NCBI GenBank assembly: GCA_946186125.1
Contig: CAMHLZ010000004.1
Location: 37,321 to 101,320 of the forward strand
DNA: 64,000 nt
DNA from: an uncultured Lachnospira sp.
Lineage (GTDB): Bacteria > Bacillota > Clostridia > Lachnospirales > Lachnospiraceae
Reading direction: 5' to 3'
The notes beneath the pieces are model-generated. The model did not search any database. It saw nothing but the letters and a program-made list of their open reading frames with translations, and had not been told where the DNA came from. Both the position numbers and the translations under genes were made by a program. Shown here in pieces: positions 47,474 to 58,055 of the stretch (the stretch's first letter is position 1; each line of letters begins with the position of its first letter).

Positions 47474-49507
47474 TTATGCTGCTTCTGATTCGTCGCCGTA
47501 TATTACTTTTCCATAAGCAAATTTGTATGTTTTTATCTTATAGTGATAGTTTTTTTTCTTATTCGCATTTTTGTCTGACCATGTTGTTGTGTCTGCTGTT
47601 GTTATATTTCTGTATAAACTATATTTTCCATCTTCTGTTTCACTTCTATATATAAGATATCCTGAAATACCTTCTGCTTTTTCCCATTTGAGTTTTATTG
47701 ATTTTTTTCCTGCTTTTTTTGTGGTAATTACCGTATTTGCTATAGGAATACTAATTCCTCTGTAATATGACGTTTCTCCGTAATATTTCTTACCTCCTGC
47801 TTCTATATACCCTTTTACGGTATAATGATAGCTAATACCGCTTTCAACTTCTTTATCTGTTATGTTATCAATCCCAACCGGCATATTTGCCACGGTTTCA
47901 ATATCTGAACCTTTATCAGAAAAACGATATATTGTGTATCCGTCATATATTTCATTATCATGCCACGATACATGAACACAGCCTTCATTATCCAACGATA
48001 CTTCTATTCCCTGTATATAGGATAAATTCACTCTGTCGGTAAACGCCTTAATCCTTACGTTTCCATTATCTTCGCGGTCAAACCACGTCTCTCCGTCATA
48101 TCCTATAAAACTCTGTCCAGGCTCTGAATAAGCTGTAACCAAAAATCCGACCTGTTCTGTTGCCTCTGTCGGTATATATACGCTTTCATTCTCATGATTC
48201 AATTTGATAACTACAGAGTATTTTTCGCCCTTATCAATGTAAACTGTCTTACTTAATTGTATTGTATGATATCCCATATACTCACAGCTTCCTTCCTGAG
48301 GCTGTACATAACACGGAGAATCGCTTATTGGAGAGTTTTCGTCCAATCCTTTGTATATCTGTATCTGGTAATTTACAGAAGGATTTAAAGTGTAAAATGA
48401 AACGGCTTTTAACACTTCATCTGAATCAGCGGTAAATACATTTGCCATCCATCCGTCGTTTGTCCCATAATTCGCGTAATGCATAAGATTTGCTGTTCCA
48501 TCATATTGATAGTTGTTATCATAATTGTCATTACTCTCATATATAAATGTATATGCCATTGCAGATGATGTATATACATCATCATATGATATCCAAAAAT
48601 ATCCATTATCTCCCCAGCCGGGACCCCAGCTGTTTTTTGCCAGCCATGCTCCATTTCCGGACGGTCTGGTTTTGAAATTGTCTGCATTATAGTCATCATC
48701 CCAGCCAACGATACAAATAGCATGATTTGTTCCATTTTTCACCGTGGTATTCTTATAATATGCCGCAGTAGAATAGTTATAGCATGATGAAAGGTATCTG
48801 AAACTAATCTGTACGCTTCCATAATTTTTTATAAATGTTTTTATCGTGTCAGTATCTTCCATACTTACCCAATATGAATTTTGTAAATGTGCTATAGTAT
48901 CTCCGTATGCCAAAGCTTCTGACGGTTTAAAATCGCTTGAGGCTATATTTTCATATTGCATTTTTTCCTCACTGACCGGTCCAATCCACTGAGCCAGTGT
49001 TGATACTGATAGGCTGCCATTTCCTCCAAGCAGTCTGTAATCCGTGCTATTTGATGAGACATAATCTCCTTTTGTACCACCTAAAGGATCTGCTGCCCTG
49101 TGATAAGCATAATATGTAAGATGCATCTCTGATAAATCTGCGTTTGAGAGTATATTTTTTTTCACCAAATAGTTTTCTCCTACTGCACAGGTCGCAAAGC
49201 TCCAGCAGGTACCGTAACTTTTTGACTGATAATCCTGATTCTTAACTTCTGTTTTAACGCCTTCTTTTCTGGCATCATATGCAGACGGCAAACTGACAGC
49301 CCTGCTGAGTCCGTTGTCTGCAACCGGTACAGCTTTAAGCTCACCTTCTGATATATATGTATCCCTGTCCGGTTCGTACTGCTGCTGCTTTAGTATTTCG
49401 CTTTCACTCATTTCACGTCCTAATATATAATCAGGAGTATCTGCATATACCGTCATGCTGTTTGTTAAAATCCATATAGCTATTAGTACCCATTTAATCT
49501 TCTTCAT
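47474..49507 (-). CDS. Secreted C1 (papain-like) peptidase with lectin-like and FN3 domains
   Basis: A 677-residue secreted cysteine protease. The signal peptide is KKIKWVLIAIWILTNSMTVYAD. The catalytic Cys101 is in SYGTCWSFATCAVGENYL, His262 in GTNHAICIVGWDDDY, and Asn292 in WLAKNSWGPGWG, so all three catalytic positions are present. After the protease (about 75-310) comes a region that fits the lectin-like domain often fused to C1 peptidases of Clostridia (about 325-470), then two fibronectin-III-like units (about 490-585 and 590-677). No LPxTG anchor is visible. The N-terminal 50 residues after the signal may act as a propeptide. Monocistronic, with its own terminator. Substrate unknown. 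Confidence 0.93.
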   Translation of the reverse strand: MKKIKWVLIAIWILTNSMTVYADTPDYILGREMSESEILKQQQYEPDRDTYISEGELKAVPVADNGLSRAVSLPSAYDARKEGVKTEVKNQDYQSKSYGTCWSFATCAVGENYLVKKNILSNADLSEMHLTYYAYHRAADPLGGTKGDYVSSNSTDYRLLGGNGSLSVSTLAQWIGPVSEEKMQYENIASSDFKPSEALAYGDTIAHLQNSYWVSMEDTDTIKTFIKNYGSVQISFRYLSSCYNYSTAAYYKNTTVKNGTNHAICIVGWDDDYNADNFKTRPSGNGAWLAKNSWGPGWGDNGYFWISYDDVYTSSAMAYTFIYESNDNYDNNYQYDGTANLMHYANYGTNDGWMANVFTADSDEVLKAVSFYTLNPSVNYQIQIYKGLDENSPISDSPCYVQPQEGSCEYMGYHTIQLSKTVYIDKGEKYSVVIKLNHENESVYIPTEATEQVGFLVTAYSEPGQSFIGYDGETWFDREDNGNVRIKAFTDRVNLSYIQGIEVSLDNEGCVHVSWHDNEIYDGYTIYRFSDKGSDIETVANMPVGIDNITDKEVESGISYHYTVKGYIEAGGKKYYGETSYYRGISIPIANTVITTKKAGKKSIKLKWEKAEGISGYLIYRSETEDGKYSLYRNITTADTTTWSDKNANKKKNYHYKIKTYKFAYGKVIYGDESEAA

Positions 49508-49622
49508 ATAAAAGCCCTTCCTCCATAGTAATCTTCACCCACCATATATTTAGTATAACGGATTTTTAACCTTTTGAAAATGTTTTTCTTAATATTTTAC
49601 TTCAGTTTGTGTATACCTAAAA

Positions 49623-49650
49623 AGAGATACATGCCAAAGCATGTATCTCT
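49623..49650 (-). terminator. Terminator after groEL
   Basis: A perfect 12-bp stem AGAGATACATGC / GCATGTATCTCT with a 4-base loop, followed on the minus strand by TTTTTAGG. It starts 24 bases after the groEL stop codon. Confidence 0.9.
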
Positions 49651-49673
49651 AAATATTTCTTTAAGAACGTCTG

Positions 49674-51299
<1,626 letters not shown>

Positions 51300-51327
51300 C
51301 TATCTACCTCCTGATTTTATTAATGAT

Positions 51328-51612
51328 TTATTCTACAACGGCAAGTATGTCAGACTGTCTTACGATTATATAATCCACATCTTCTATCTTAACTTCTGTT
51401 CCTGCGTATTTTGAATATATTACAGTATTACCAACTGAAACTTCCATCTTTATCTCTTTACCATCTACAACTCCGCCCGGGCCTACTGCTACTACCTCAG
51501 CCTGCTGTGGTTTTTCCTTTGCCTGACCAGGTAAAACTATTCCTGATTTTGTTGTCTCTTCTGCAACTAACTGCTTTAATACTACTCTGTCTCCTAATGG
51601 TACTAACTTCAT
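51328..51612 (-). CDS. groES: Co-chaperonin GroES
   Basis: The 94-residue heptameric cap of GroEL, with [32 protein letters not shown] (mobile loop), [11 protein letters not shown] and the C-terminal [13 protein letters not shown]. First gene of the groESL operon. Confidence 0.99.
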   Translation of the reverse strand: MKLVPLGDRVVLKQLVAEETTKSGIVLPGQAKEKPQQAEVVAVGPGGVVDGKEIKMEVSVGNTVIYSKYAGTEVKIEDVDYIIVRQSDILAVVE

Positions 51613-51647
51613 TACTTAGTCCTCCAATCAATATAATCTATATGTTA

Positions 51648-51674
51648 TTAGCACTCGTTCTAATCGAGTGCTAA
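51648..51674 (-). promoter_or_regulatory. CIRCE operator of groESL
   Basis: Perfect inverted repeat TTAGCACTC - 9 bases - GAGTGCTAA, 36 bases upstream of the groES ATG; bound by the HrcA encoded at 46230. Confidence 0.97.
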
Positions 51675-51686
51675 TTCATAAAACTT

Positions 51687-51715
51687 ATAATAAATGCTTT
51701 GCTTTATTTATGCAA
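51687..51715 (-). promoter_or_regulatory. Sigma-A promoter of groESL
   Basis: On the minus strand TTGCAT (51715-51710), 17 bases, TATTAT (51692-51687), immediately upstream of the CIRCE element. Confidence 0.75.
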
Positions 51716-51779
51716 GTCAGATTTTCTATATATTTGCTTGCTATTTCTTATTATTTCTTTCGTTTTCTTAATTTTTCTT

Positions 51780-52670
51780 TTATTTTTGTGTTTTTAATTT
51801 TTTATCAGCATTTTCCCTTGCATATGCAAACAGGTACTGTTGGGCATACCCACCGTATTTTCCAAACTTTTCACCTGCAAATTCCTGTATCTGTTCTTTC
51901 TTCACATCTTTATTAAAATATAGTTCTTCCATTATTCTTTTCACCCACACATCCACTGGAAAAGCTTCCCTGAATCCAAGACCAAAAAGCAATGTACAAT
52001 CCGACACTTTTTTTCCGACGCCTTTTAAAGCTGTTAATTTTACCCCTGCTTCTTCTCTGGTCATCTGTCTCAACTTTTTTTCATCAAGTTCTCCCGACTT
52101 TAGAATTTTTGCCGCCTCAAACAGGTATTTTGCCCTGAATCCCGCTTTGCATTCCCTATATCCTTCTTCGGGAATGTCAGCAAGTACGTCTGTATCCGGA
52201 AATGAATAGTATGTTTTTCCTTTATATTCTCCAACCGGCTCACCGTATTTTTCACACAATACTGCAATAATCTGTCTTATTCTGACTATTTGCTGGTTTT
52301 GGGATATGATAAATGAAATTAATGTCTCCCGGAATTCCTGATTAAGTATTCTTATTCCTCCCTGTAATGCAATTGCTTTTGTCATGTTTTCATCATTTTT
52401 CTTAAGTATTTCTTTAATCTTTCCATAATCCCTTTCTATATCAAAATATTGTTTCCACACGTTTTCATACTCTTCTTCAGTTGTATTATGAAAAATCAGG
52501 CTGTCTTTTTCCTGATTTATATGGAGCATCCTGTTAAATGCAACTATTATGTATTCTTCATCAGATATTTTGTCATAACGGAAACATTGTCCACATTCAA
52601 GAGTCTGACTAAGTGTGAAATCTTTTATGTTTTTTATTATTACGTTATTGTTTTCGCTGATAATTCTCAT
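51780..52670 (-). CDS. ogg: 8-oxoguanine DNA glycosylase (OGG1-type, HhH-GPD)
   Basis: Base-excision repair glycosylase of 296 residues. The N-terminal OGG domain includes LECGQCFRYDK, and the HhH-GPD part has LKGVGKKVSDCTLLFGLG, where the lysine after GVG is the catalytic Lys, and the catalytic Asp in FPVDVWVKRIM. This matches the OGG1/AlkA-like group with an intact catalytic pair. The gene has no obvious operon partner and is transcribed divergently from the acidic protein gene. Confidence 0.92.
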   Translation of the reverse strand: MRIISENNNVIIKNIKDFTLSQTLECGQCFRYDKISDEEYIIVAFNRMLHINQEKDSLIFHNTTEEEYENVWKQYFDIERDYGKIKEILKKNDENMTKAIALQGGIRILNQEFRETLISFIISQNQQIVRIRQIIAVLCEKYGEPVGEYKGKTYYSFPDTDVLADIPEEGYRECKAGFRAKYLFEAAKILKSGELDEKKLRQMTREEAGVKLTALKGVGKKVSDCTLLFGLGFREAFPVDVWVKRIMEELYFNKDVKKEQIQEFAGEKFGKYGGYAQQYLFAYARENADKKLKTQK

Positions 52671-52735
52671 TTATCATCACTTCCTCTTTTGTATAATCAC
52701 TTATCAGACTATCATTTTTATATGTAAAATACAAT

Positions 52736-52766
52736 ATTTTTTACAGTATATTTTTTTGTAAAAAAT
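52736..52766. repeat. AT-rich perfect inverted repeat in the ogg/acidic-gene intergenic region
   Basis: Arms ATTTTTTACA (52736-52745) and TGTAAAAAAT (52757-52766) with an 11-base spacer. It lies between two divergent genes (52671-52840), so it might be a shared operator or structural element. Nothing else is distinguishable there except a weak -10-like TACAAT near 52800. AT-rich sequence makes chance pairing possible. Confidence 0.5.
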
Positions 52767-52840
52767 GTATTTTTATCTTTATTTTTGGTTCATTTCGTAT
52801 TACAATAGATATAAGGTTAAGCTTGAAAGGAGTACGAAAT

Positions 52841-53209
52841 ATGGCTAAGAAAACATTTGGAAAATTTTTACTATGCAGTGCTTTGGTAGGTTCTGCTGTT
52901 GCGGGAGGAATTGCATTATACAATAAGTTTAAGTCTGAAAAAGATGACGATTTTTTAGATTTTGACGATGATTTTGATGATGACGACTTTGATGAGGATG
53001 ATTTCGACGGAAGCTTCGATGAGTTAGATGATATTGATGATGATTCTGACGATGATGATAAGTCTGAAGATACAGATGATGATTCAAAAGAATCTTCTGA
53101 TGATAACTCTGAAGATGAAGAGTCAAAAGAAGCGGATACACCTGTTAAGAACAGCTATGTTTCCATTCCTTCCATCGATGATGATTTTGATGATAAAGAA
53201 ACTGAATGA
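52841..53209 (+). CDS. Small membrane-anchored, extremely acidic protein of unknown function
   Basis: A 122-residue protein starting at ATG 52841 (MAKKTFGKFLL) after GAAAGGAG. One hydrophobic segment (about residues 9-28, LLCSALVGSAVAGGIALYN) is followed by a basic stop (KFKSEK) and a tail of about 85 residues dominated by Asp, Glu and Ser, with short repeats of DDDFD, DDFDEDDFDG and DSDDDDK. It ends in the less biased PVKNSYVSIPSIDDDFDD. It has the topology of an anchored protein with an exposed or cytosolic acidic tail; the direction is not clear. Unrecognised family. Second plus-strand gene, alone. Confidence 0.75.
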   Translation: MAKKTFGKFLLCSALVGSAVAGGIALYNKFKSEKDDDFLDFDDDFDDDDFDEDDFDGSFDELDDIDDDSDDDDKSEDTDDDSKESSDDNSEDEESKEADTPVKNSYVSIPSIDDDFDDKETE

Positions 53210-53228
53210 TTATTTTAGAGGGTGAGCG

Positions 53229-53951
53229 TTATTGCTCATCCTCTTCTTTTAGTATACTGTTAGTTTTTGTAATTGTTCTTGTTAATGCATCTTTTGAGTT
53301 TTTCCACGGTTCGTCTTTATGTCTGTAGTCAAATTTGTCTATGAACCAGCTTAAATCCCCCGTCACTCTCTCCATATTGGTTAGGTATATTTCATTTGTC
53401 TGTTTTATATATTCGTCAAGATTTTTTCCTGACATGTTAGAACCAGCTTCTTCTATCAGCATTCCGTAGTGTCTTGTACAAAATCCTGCACAGGTTTTGT
53501 ACTTGCTTCTAAATACATCATCCTTCTCCCAGAGATAATGTATTGTCTTTATGTAACGTTTAAATGTTCCTTCTATCTTACTGCATACAAAACACGAATT
53601 ATCCAGTTTATGAATATAATCCAATAATTGTGAATTATCCTGTTTTTTAAAGAATCCTGATTTTTTTGTCTCTGATGTCAGTTCACGTATTATCCTGTTT
53701 GTCTTTACCATATGCGTGTGAAGGATTAATGCCTGTCCTAATTTGTTTTCAATCTGAAAAATCTGTTTTATATGTTTTTCGCAAAATCCCTGTTCATCAG
53801 TCATTGCCCTTACATCATCTTCCATATAACTCGGTCCCATTGTGTATTGAACTGCATTTTTTTCAAGTTCAAGGTACATTGCACACACCGGACATTCACA
53901 TTCTTTGCTAAATGCATCATTTACGGGTATTGTATATAATTGTTCTTTCAT
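53229..53951 (-). CDS. DUF6062 family protein (CxxC-rich)
   Basis: A 240-residue cytosolic protein starting at ATG 53951 after GGAGG. It has four Cys-rich sites: CECPVCAMYLELEKN, GFCEKHIKQIF, SCFVCSKIE and CAGFCTRHYG, likely to bind metal in pairs, in an otherwise helical sequence. I recall it as DUF6062, frequent in Lachnospiraceae; its function is unknown. It is 2 bases downstream of the MocR-type gene, possibly co-transcribed with it. Confidence 0.8.
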   Translation of the reverse strand: MKEQLYTIPVNDAFSKECECPVCAMYLELEKNAVQYTMGPSYMEDDVRAMTDEQGFCEKHIKQIFQIENKLGQALILHTHMVKTNRIIRELTSETKKSGFFKKQDNSQLLDYIHKLDNSCFVCSKIEGTFKRYIKTIHYLWEKDDVFRSKYKTCAGFCTRHYGMLIEEAGSNMSGKNLDEYIKQTNEIYLTNMERVTGDLSWFIDKFDYRHKDEPWKNSKDALTRTITKTNSILKEEDEQ

Positions 53952-53953
53952 AC

Positions 53954-55357
53954 TTATCCTCCATTCCATGCTTTCTTTAATAATTCAATTCCTTTTTTTA
54001 TCTCTGAGTGATTTAACTTTGCAAATCCCATAATTACAGCATTTCTTTCTTTATACGTTTCATCTATGTAATATTCAGATAGCGGATATACCTTAACGCC
54101 GGCATTATGTGCTCTATCAATCAATTCTTTTTCCGTCATCCCATTGTTAAATTTTATTACGATATGTAATCCTGCATTTGCTCCATATATGCTTATCATT
54201 TTTCCCATATCTTTCATATTTGATAATACCATATCATGTTTTTCTCTATATATTGAACGCATTTTGTTTAAATGTCTTTCAAAGTGTCCGTTTTCTATAA
54301 ATTCACTGACTACAGCCTGATCTATTCTTGACACTGTCTGTGAGTAAAAGCTTATTTCTTTCTCGTACAAATTCATTAAATGCTCCGGAAGAACCATATA
54401 ACTCATTCTGATTGCAGGAGCAATTGATTTCGAAAATGTTCCTATGTATATTACCTTATCTGTGTTATCTATTCCCATTAATGCCGGAATCGGTTTACCG
54501 TGATATCTGAATTCGCTGTCATAATCATCCTCTATAATATACCGTTCATCTTTTTCGTTTGCCCATTTTAGAAGCTTATTTCTCTTTCTGATAGACATTA
54601 CAGTTCCAAGCGGATATTGATGAGACGGCATAACATATACCAGATCGGCATTTTTGCTCCTAAGACTTTCAACATCAATTCCGTCTTTTTCTACTTTAAC
54701 GGTAACTACTTTTTTATCATTTGACCGAAACACCTGATAAGCTCTTTGGTATGTAGGACTTTCCATTGCTATTACTCTTGTCTGTTTCATAAGCCGGCAT
54801 AAAATCGTCATCAGGAAATCGTTACCTGCACCTATAATAATATTATCTGGTGAACAATGTACGTTTCTTGCTTCAAACAGGTAATTACATATATTCCGGC
54901 GCAATCCCTCATCACCTTTATAATTGCCACTGTCAAATAATTCTTTTTTTTCTTCATTTAAAATTGAACGTGATATCTTTCTCCATGTTCCAAAGGGAAA
55001 GTATTCCAGATCAATACCGTTAGGTGAAAAATCTATTAGTCTTTCTTCCACTGTTTTTGTTTTCGGTATTTTTTTTGTTCTTTTCGGAATATTAATATCA
55101 TATAACAACGATATTTCGCAAACATAATATCCTTTACACGGAACAGATTCTATATAGCCTTCCGATATCAATTGAGTGTAAGCCATATCTACCGTGCTTC
55201 TGCTTACCTGCAGGTGACTCGCTAGAGAACGCGATGACGGCAGTTTGGTCTTACACTCAATTTTCCCACTTTTTATCTCACTTTTTATGTATTGATAAAT
55301 CTGTTCGTATAACGGAGTATTGCCCGTATTGTCAAGTACAAGCGTCAACTCATTCAT
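53954..55357 (-). CDS. MocR family transcriptional regulator (GntR HTH fused to aminotransferase)
   Basis: Regulator of 467 residues starting at ATG 55357 (MNELTLVLDNTGN), 6 bases after GGAG. The N-terminal GntR winged helix (YEQIYQYIKSEIKSGKI, SSRSLASHLQVSRSTVDMAY) is joined to a class I aminotransferase-like domain with YIIEDDYDSEFRYHG and the PLP-lysine in IGTFSKSIAPAIRMSYMVLP. PdxR is a well-known member, but no pdxST genes are adjacent, so a specific role in pyridoxal synthesis is not supported. A dispersed-type repeat lies immediately upstream. Confidence 0.92.
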   Translation of the reverse strand: MNELTLVLDNTGNTPLYEQIYQYIKSEIKSGKIECKTKLPSSRSLASHLQVSRSTVDMAYTQLISEGYIESVPCKGYYVCEISLLYDINIPKRTKKIPKTKTVEERLIDFSPNGIDLEYFPFGTWRKISRSILNEEKKELFDSGNYKGDEGLRRNICNYLFEARNVHCSPDNIIIGAGNDFLMTILCRLMKQTRVIAMESPTYQRAYQVFRSNDKKVVTVKVEKDGIDVESLRSKNADLVYVMPSHQYPLGTVMSIRKRNKLLKWANEKDERYIIEDDYDSEFRYHGKPIPALMGIDNTDKVIYIGTFSKSIAPAIRMSYMVLPEHLMNLYEKEISFYSQTVSRIDQAVVSEFIENGHFERHLNKMRSIYREKHDMVLSNMKDMGKMISIYGANAGLHIVIKFNNGMTEKELIDRAHNAGVKVYPLSEYYIDETYKERNAVIMGFAKLNHSEIKKGIELLKKAWNGG

Positions 55358-55361
55358 ACTA

Positions 55362-55476
55362 ATCTCCATTCCGCAGACGCCTGCGTCGAAGGAATCGCGT
55401 GCGATGTTAGCAATTTGTGGCGCCTGCGGCACAAATTGACGTGTGAAAAATCATATATCAATATGATTTTTCACAC
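55362..55476. repeat. GC-rich palindromic repeat element in the MocR leader
   Basis: Between the DUF2225 stop and the MocR start. It contains a perfect 16-bp inverted repeat GTGTGAAAAATCATAT / ATATGATTTTTCACAC with a 4-base loop (55441-55476), then a 9-bp inverted repeat CAATTTGTG / CACAAATTG (55411-55438) around CGCCTGCG, and a second CGCCTGCG at 55378-55385 within a GC-rich hairpin. The GC-rich middle contrasts with the AT-rich surroundings. It has the look of a dispersed palindromic repeat; only one copy is in the window. The 16-bp hairpin right after the DUF2225 stop may also act as its terminator. Confidence 0.65.
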
Positions 55477-56321
55477 TATTTTTTTCCAACCTCTTTTTTT
55501 ATCATTTCTTTCAGTTCCAAAGCTCTGTCTTTTAACTTTGGCGTGACTGTTTTTGATGTGATAATCTCACTTACAAGCTTTAATGATACCGGATATTCCT
55601 TACATTGTCTGGCTAAATCTGCAACAAGATACATAATTGTATGCTCGTCCATGCCACATATAGGCATTGATTCTTTCATCATTGCATCTTTTAATCCACG
55701 GTATGCATTTTTTATAAATGTCTTTTCCTGAGCTTTGAGTTCTTCGCGTGCCTGTTCAATCTCTTCCATGTCACTTGGAAGATTTTCTGCCTTACCACGC
55801 AGTATCCATGCACTCTTTAAACATATATATCCTCGTTCACTATCTTTTGCATTTCTTACCACTGCATTTGCCAATGCAAGCTGGTATCTTACAAAAGCTT
55901 CATCATATGAGTATACCGGAGCAGTCTCATCAACACCTTTGAATTTTGAGCTTATCTTTGCTTTTATGGCATCATATTGTTTTTCTGTCTGCTTTCCATA
56001 AAATCTGCTAAGTGCGGCATATCCGCAATTACCACAGACAATACATTCATACTTAATAGGATCTGCTATACTGTACTTCGCTCTTAAGTCACTATCTGAC
56101 CCAACTAGTTGATTTTTACCCGTTTTTATCATTTTTGAAGTGAATTTTTTTCCACATACAGGACATGTATAGGTTTTATCAAACAGAAGTTCTTCTTCTG
56201 TTATCTCATGTACCTTTTTTTTCTCCTGCTCTTCTTCTTTTTTTTCTTCCTCAAAAACCTCTAATCCTGACATATCCCCCAATCCCAACTGTTCTAATCC
56301 TGCAAATAAATTATCACTCAT
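55476..56321 (-). CDS. DUF2225 domain protein
   Basis: A 281-residue cytosolic protein with two CxxC pairs (CPVCGKKFTS and CIVCGNCGYAAL) near residues 53-100, an acidic Glu/Lys-rich region around 25-42, and a helical C-terminal part with a TPR-like pattern (AFVRYQLALANAVV, GYICLKSAWILRG). This matches DUF2225 as known from Clostridia; function is unknown. It lies 19 bases after glnS on the same strand and may be co-transcribed. Confidence 0.83.
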   Translation of the reverse strand: MSDNLFAGLEQLGLGDMSGLEVFEEEKKEEEQEKKKVHEITEEELLFDKTYTCPVCGKKFTSKMIKTGKNQLVGSDSDLRAKYSIADPIKYECIVCGNCGYAALSRFYGKQTEKQYDAIKAKISSKFKGVDETAPVYSYDEAFVRYQLALANAVVRNAKDSERGYICLKSAWILRGKAENLPSDMEEIEQAREELKAQEKTFIKNAYRGLKDAMMKESMPICGMDEHTIMYLVADLARQCKEYPVSLKLVSEIITSKTVTPKLKDRALELKEMIKKEVGKK

Positions 56322-56340
56322 TCACATTTCCTCCTTCCCG

Positions 56341-58008
56341 CTATTTCGGTAACTTAAATGAACTCTTAAGAGAAACAATTCTGTTAAATACAGGTTTATC
56401 TTTTGTAGAATCTTTTGTATCAACACAAAAATATCCTTGTCTTACAAATTGAAAGCTCTCAGCCGGCTTTGCATCTGCCAGTTTTGGCTCTATCATGCAA
56501 TTATTTAATACCGTTAACGAATTTGGATTCAGATTCAGGTTTCCGTCCTCATCTAATTTTCCTTTTTCTTCATCAACTATATTTTCATATAATCTTACTT
56601 CAGCATTAACTGCATGTCTTGCACTTACCCAATGTATGGTTCCTTTTACCTTTCTTCCGGTAAATCCGGTACCACATTTTGTCTCAGGATCGTATGTACA
56701 ATGAATCTCCGTCACCCTGCCGTCTTCATCTTTTACAAAGCTCTCACATTTAACAAAGTATCCGTGCATAAGCCTTACTTCATTACCAGGAAATAATCTG
56801 AAATACTTTTTAGGCGGTTCTTCCATAAAGTCTTCTCTGTCGATATATAATTCCCTGCAAAATGGTACGGTTCTTGTTCCAAGTTCAGGATTTTCCTGAT
56901 TATTTTCCACCTCAATATATTCTACTTTATCTTCAGGATAATTATCGATTATTAATTTTATAGGATCTAAAACTGCCATCATTCTTGGTCTCTTGAGTTT
57001 TAAATCTTCTCTTATACAATACTCAAGCATTGCATAATCTACTGAGCTGTTACTCTTTGATACTCCACATAATTCCACAAACATTTTTATAGATTCCGGT
57101 GTAAATCCTCTTCTTCTGAGTGCTGCTATCGATACAAGTCTCGGATCATCCCAGCCGTCTACTATTCCATCTTCTACCAGTTTTTTGATATACCTCTTAC
57201 CGGTAACCACATTTGTAAGATAAAGCTTTGCAAATTCTATCTGCTTTGGCGGATGCGGGTATTCAAGTTCTCTGACAACCCACTCGTAAAGCGGTCTGTG
57301 ATCTTCAAATTCCAAAGTACAGATTGAATGTGTTACTCCTTCTATGGCATCTTCTATAGGATGTGCAAAATCATACATCGGGTATATGCACCACTTATCT
57401 CCTGTCCTGTGATGTGTCATGTGGGCAACTCTATATATAATAGGATCTCTCATGTTAATATTCGGAGAGGCCATATCTATCTTTGCCCTCAATACTTTTT
57501 CACCGTCTGAGTATTTACCATTTTTCATATCTTCAAACATTTGAAGGTTTTCTTCTACCGTTCTGTTCCTATATGGGCTGTCTTTTCCCGGTGATGTAAG
57601 TGTTCCTCTGTATTCTCTTATCTCATCTGCCGTCAGATCGCATACATAAGCTTTTCCTTTTTTTATTAATTTTACGGCTGCCTCATACATTTTTTCAAAA
57701 TAATCTGATGCAAAGTATAGTCTGTCTTCCCAATCTGCACCTAACCACTTTATATCTTCTTTGATTGAGTCAACAAATTCTTCTTTTTCTTTTGTAGGGT
57801 TTGTATCATCGAATCTCATATTAAAACTTCCGTTATATTTTCCGGCAAGTCCATAGTTGAGTAATATTGATTTTGCATGACCTATGTGAAGATAACCGTT
57901 TGGCTCCGGCGGAAATCTCGTCGTTATATGATCATAACTTCCTTCCTCTATATCTTTTTCTATAATCTGTTCAATAAAATTTTTAGATTCTGTTACTTGG
58001 TTTTCCAT
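56341..58008 (-). CDS. glnS: Glutamine--tRNA ligase (GlnRS)
   Basis: Class I aminoacyl-tRNA synthetase of 555 residues. The start is the ATG at 58008 ([11 protein letters not shown]), preceded by AAAGGAA; an upstream ATG adds 21 residues without similarity. The HIGH signature is in [16 protein letters not shown], followed by [15 protein letters not shown] [13 protein letters not shown]. The usual MSKRKL loop appears as [15 protein letters not shown] near residue 266, with no MSK. The C-terminal anticodon-binding beta-barrel ends at [11 protein letters not shown]. The length fits the family without the YqeY fusion. Confidence 0.95.
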   Translation of the reverse strand: MENQVTESKNFIEQIIEKDIEEGSYDHITTRFPPEPNGYLHIGHAKSILLNYGLAGKYNGSFNMRFDDTNPTKEKEEFVDSIKEDIKWLGADWEDRLYFASDYFEKMYEAAVKLIKKGKAYVCDLTADEIREYRGTLTSPGKDSPYRNRTVEENLQMFEDMKNGKYSDGEKVLRAKIDMASPNINMRDPIIYRVAHMTHHRTGDKWCIYPMYDFAHPIEDAIEGVTHSICTLEFEDHRPLYEWVVRELEYPHPPKQIEFAKLYLTNVVTGKRYIKKLVEDGIVDGWDDPRLVSIAALRRRGFTPESIKMFVELCGVSKSNSSVDYAMLEYCIREDLKLKRPRMMAVLDPIKLIIDNYPEDKVEYIEVENNQENPELGTRTVPFCRELYIDREDFMEEPPKKYFRLFPGNEVRLMHGYFVKCESFVKDEDGRVTEIHCTYDPETKCGTGFTGRKVKGTIHWVSARHAVNAEVRLYENIVDEEKGKLDEDGNLNLNPNSLTVLNNCMIEPKLADAKPAESFQFVRQGYFCVDTKDSTKDKPVFNRIVSLKSSFKLPK

Positions 58009-58055
58009 GTTACTGCTGTTCCTTTCAATTTTTGTTACCTTATCTATATGATACA

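Noticed and set aside
58009..58055. T-box riboswitch ahead of glnS
   Set aside because: Only 47 bases separate the genes, with no specifier stem or antiterminator motif.
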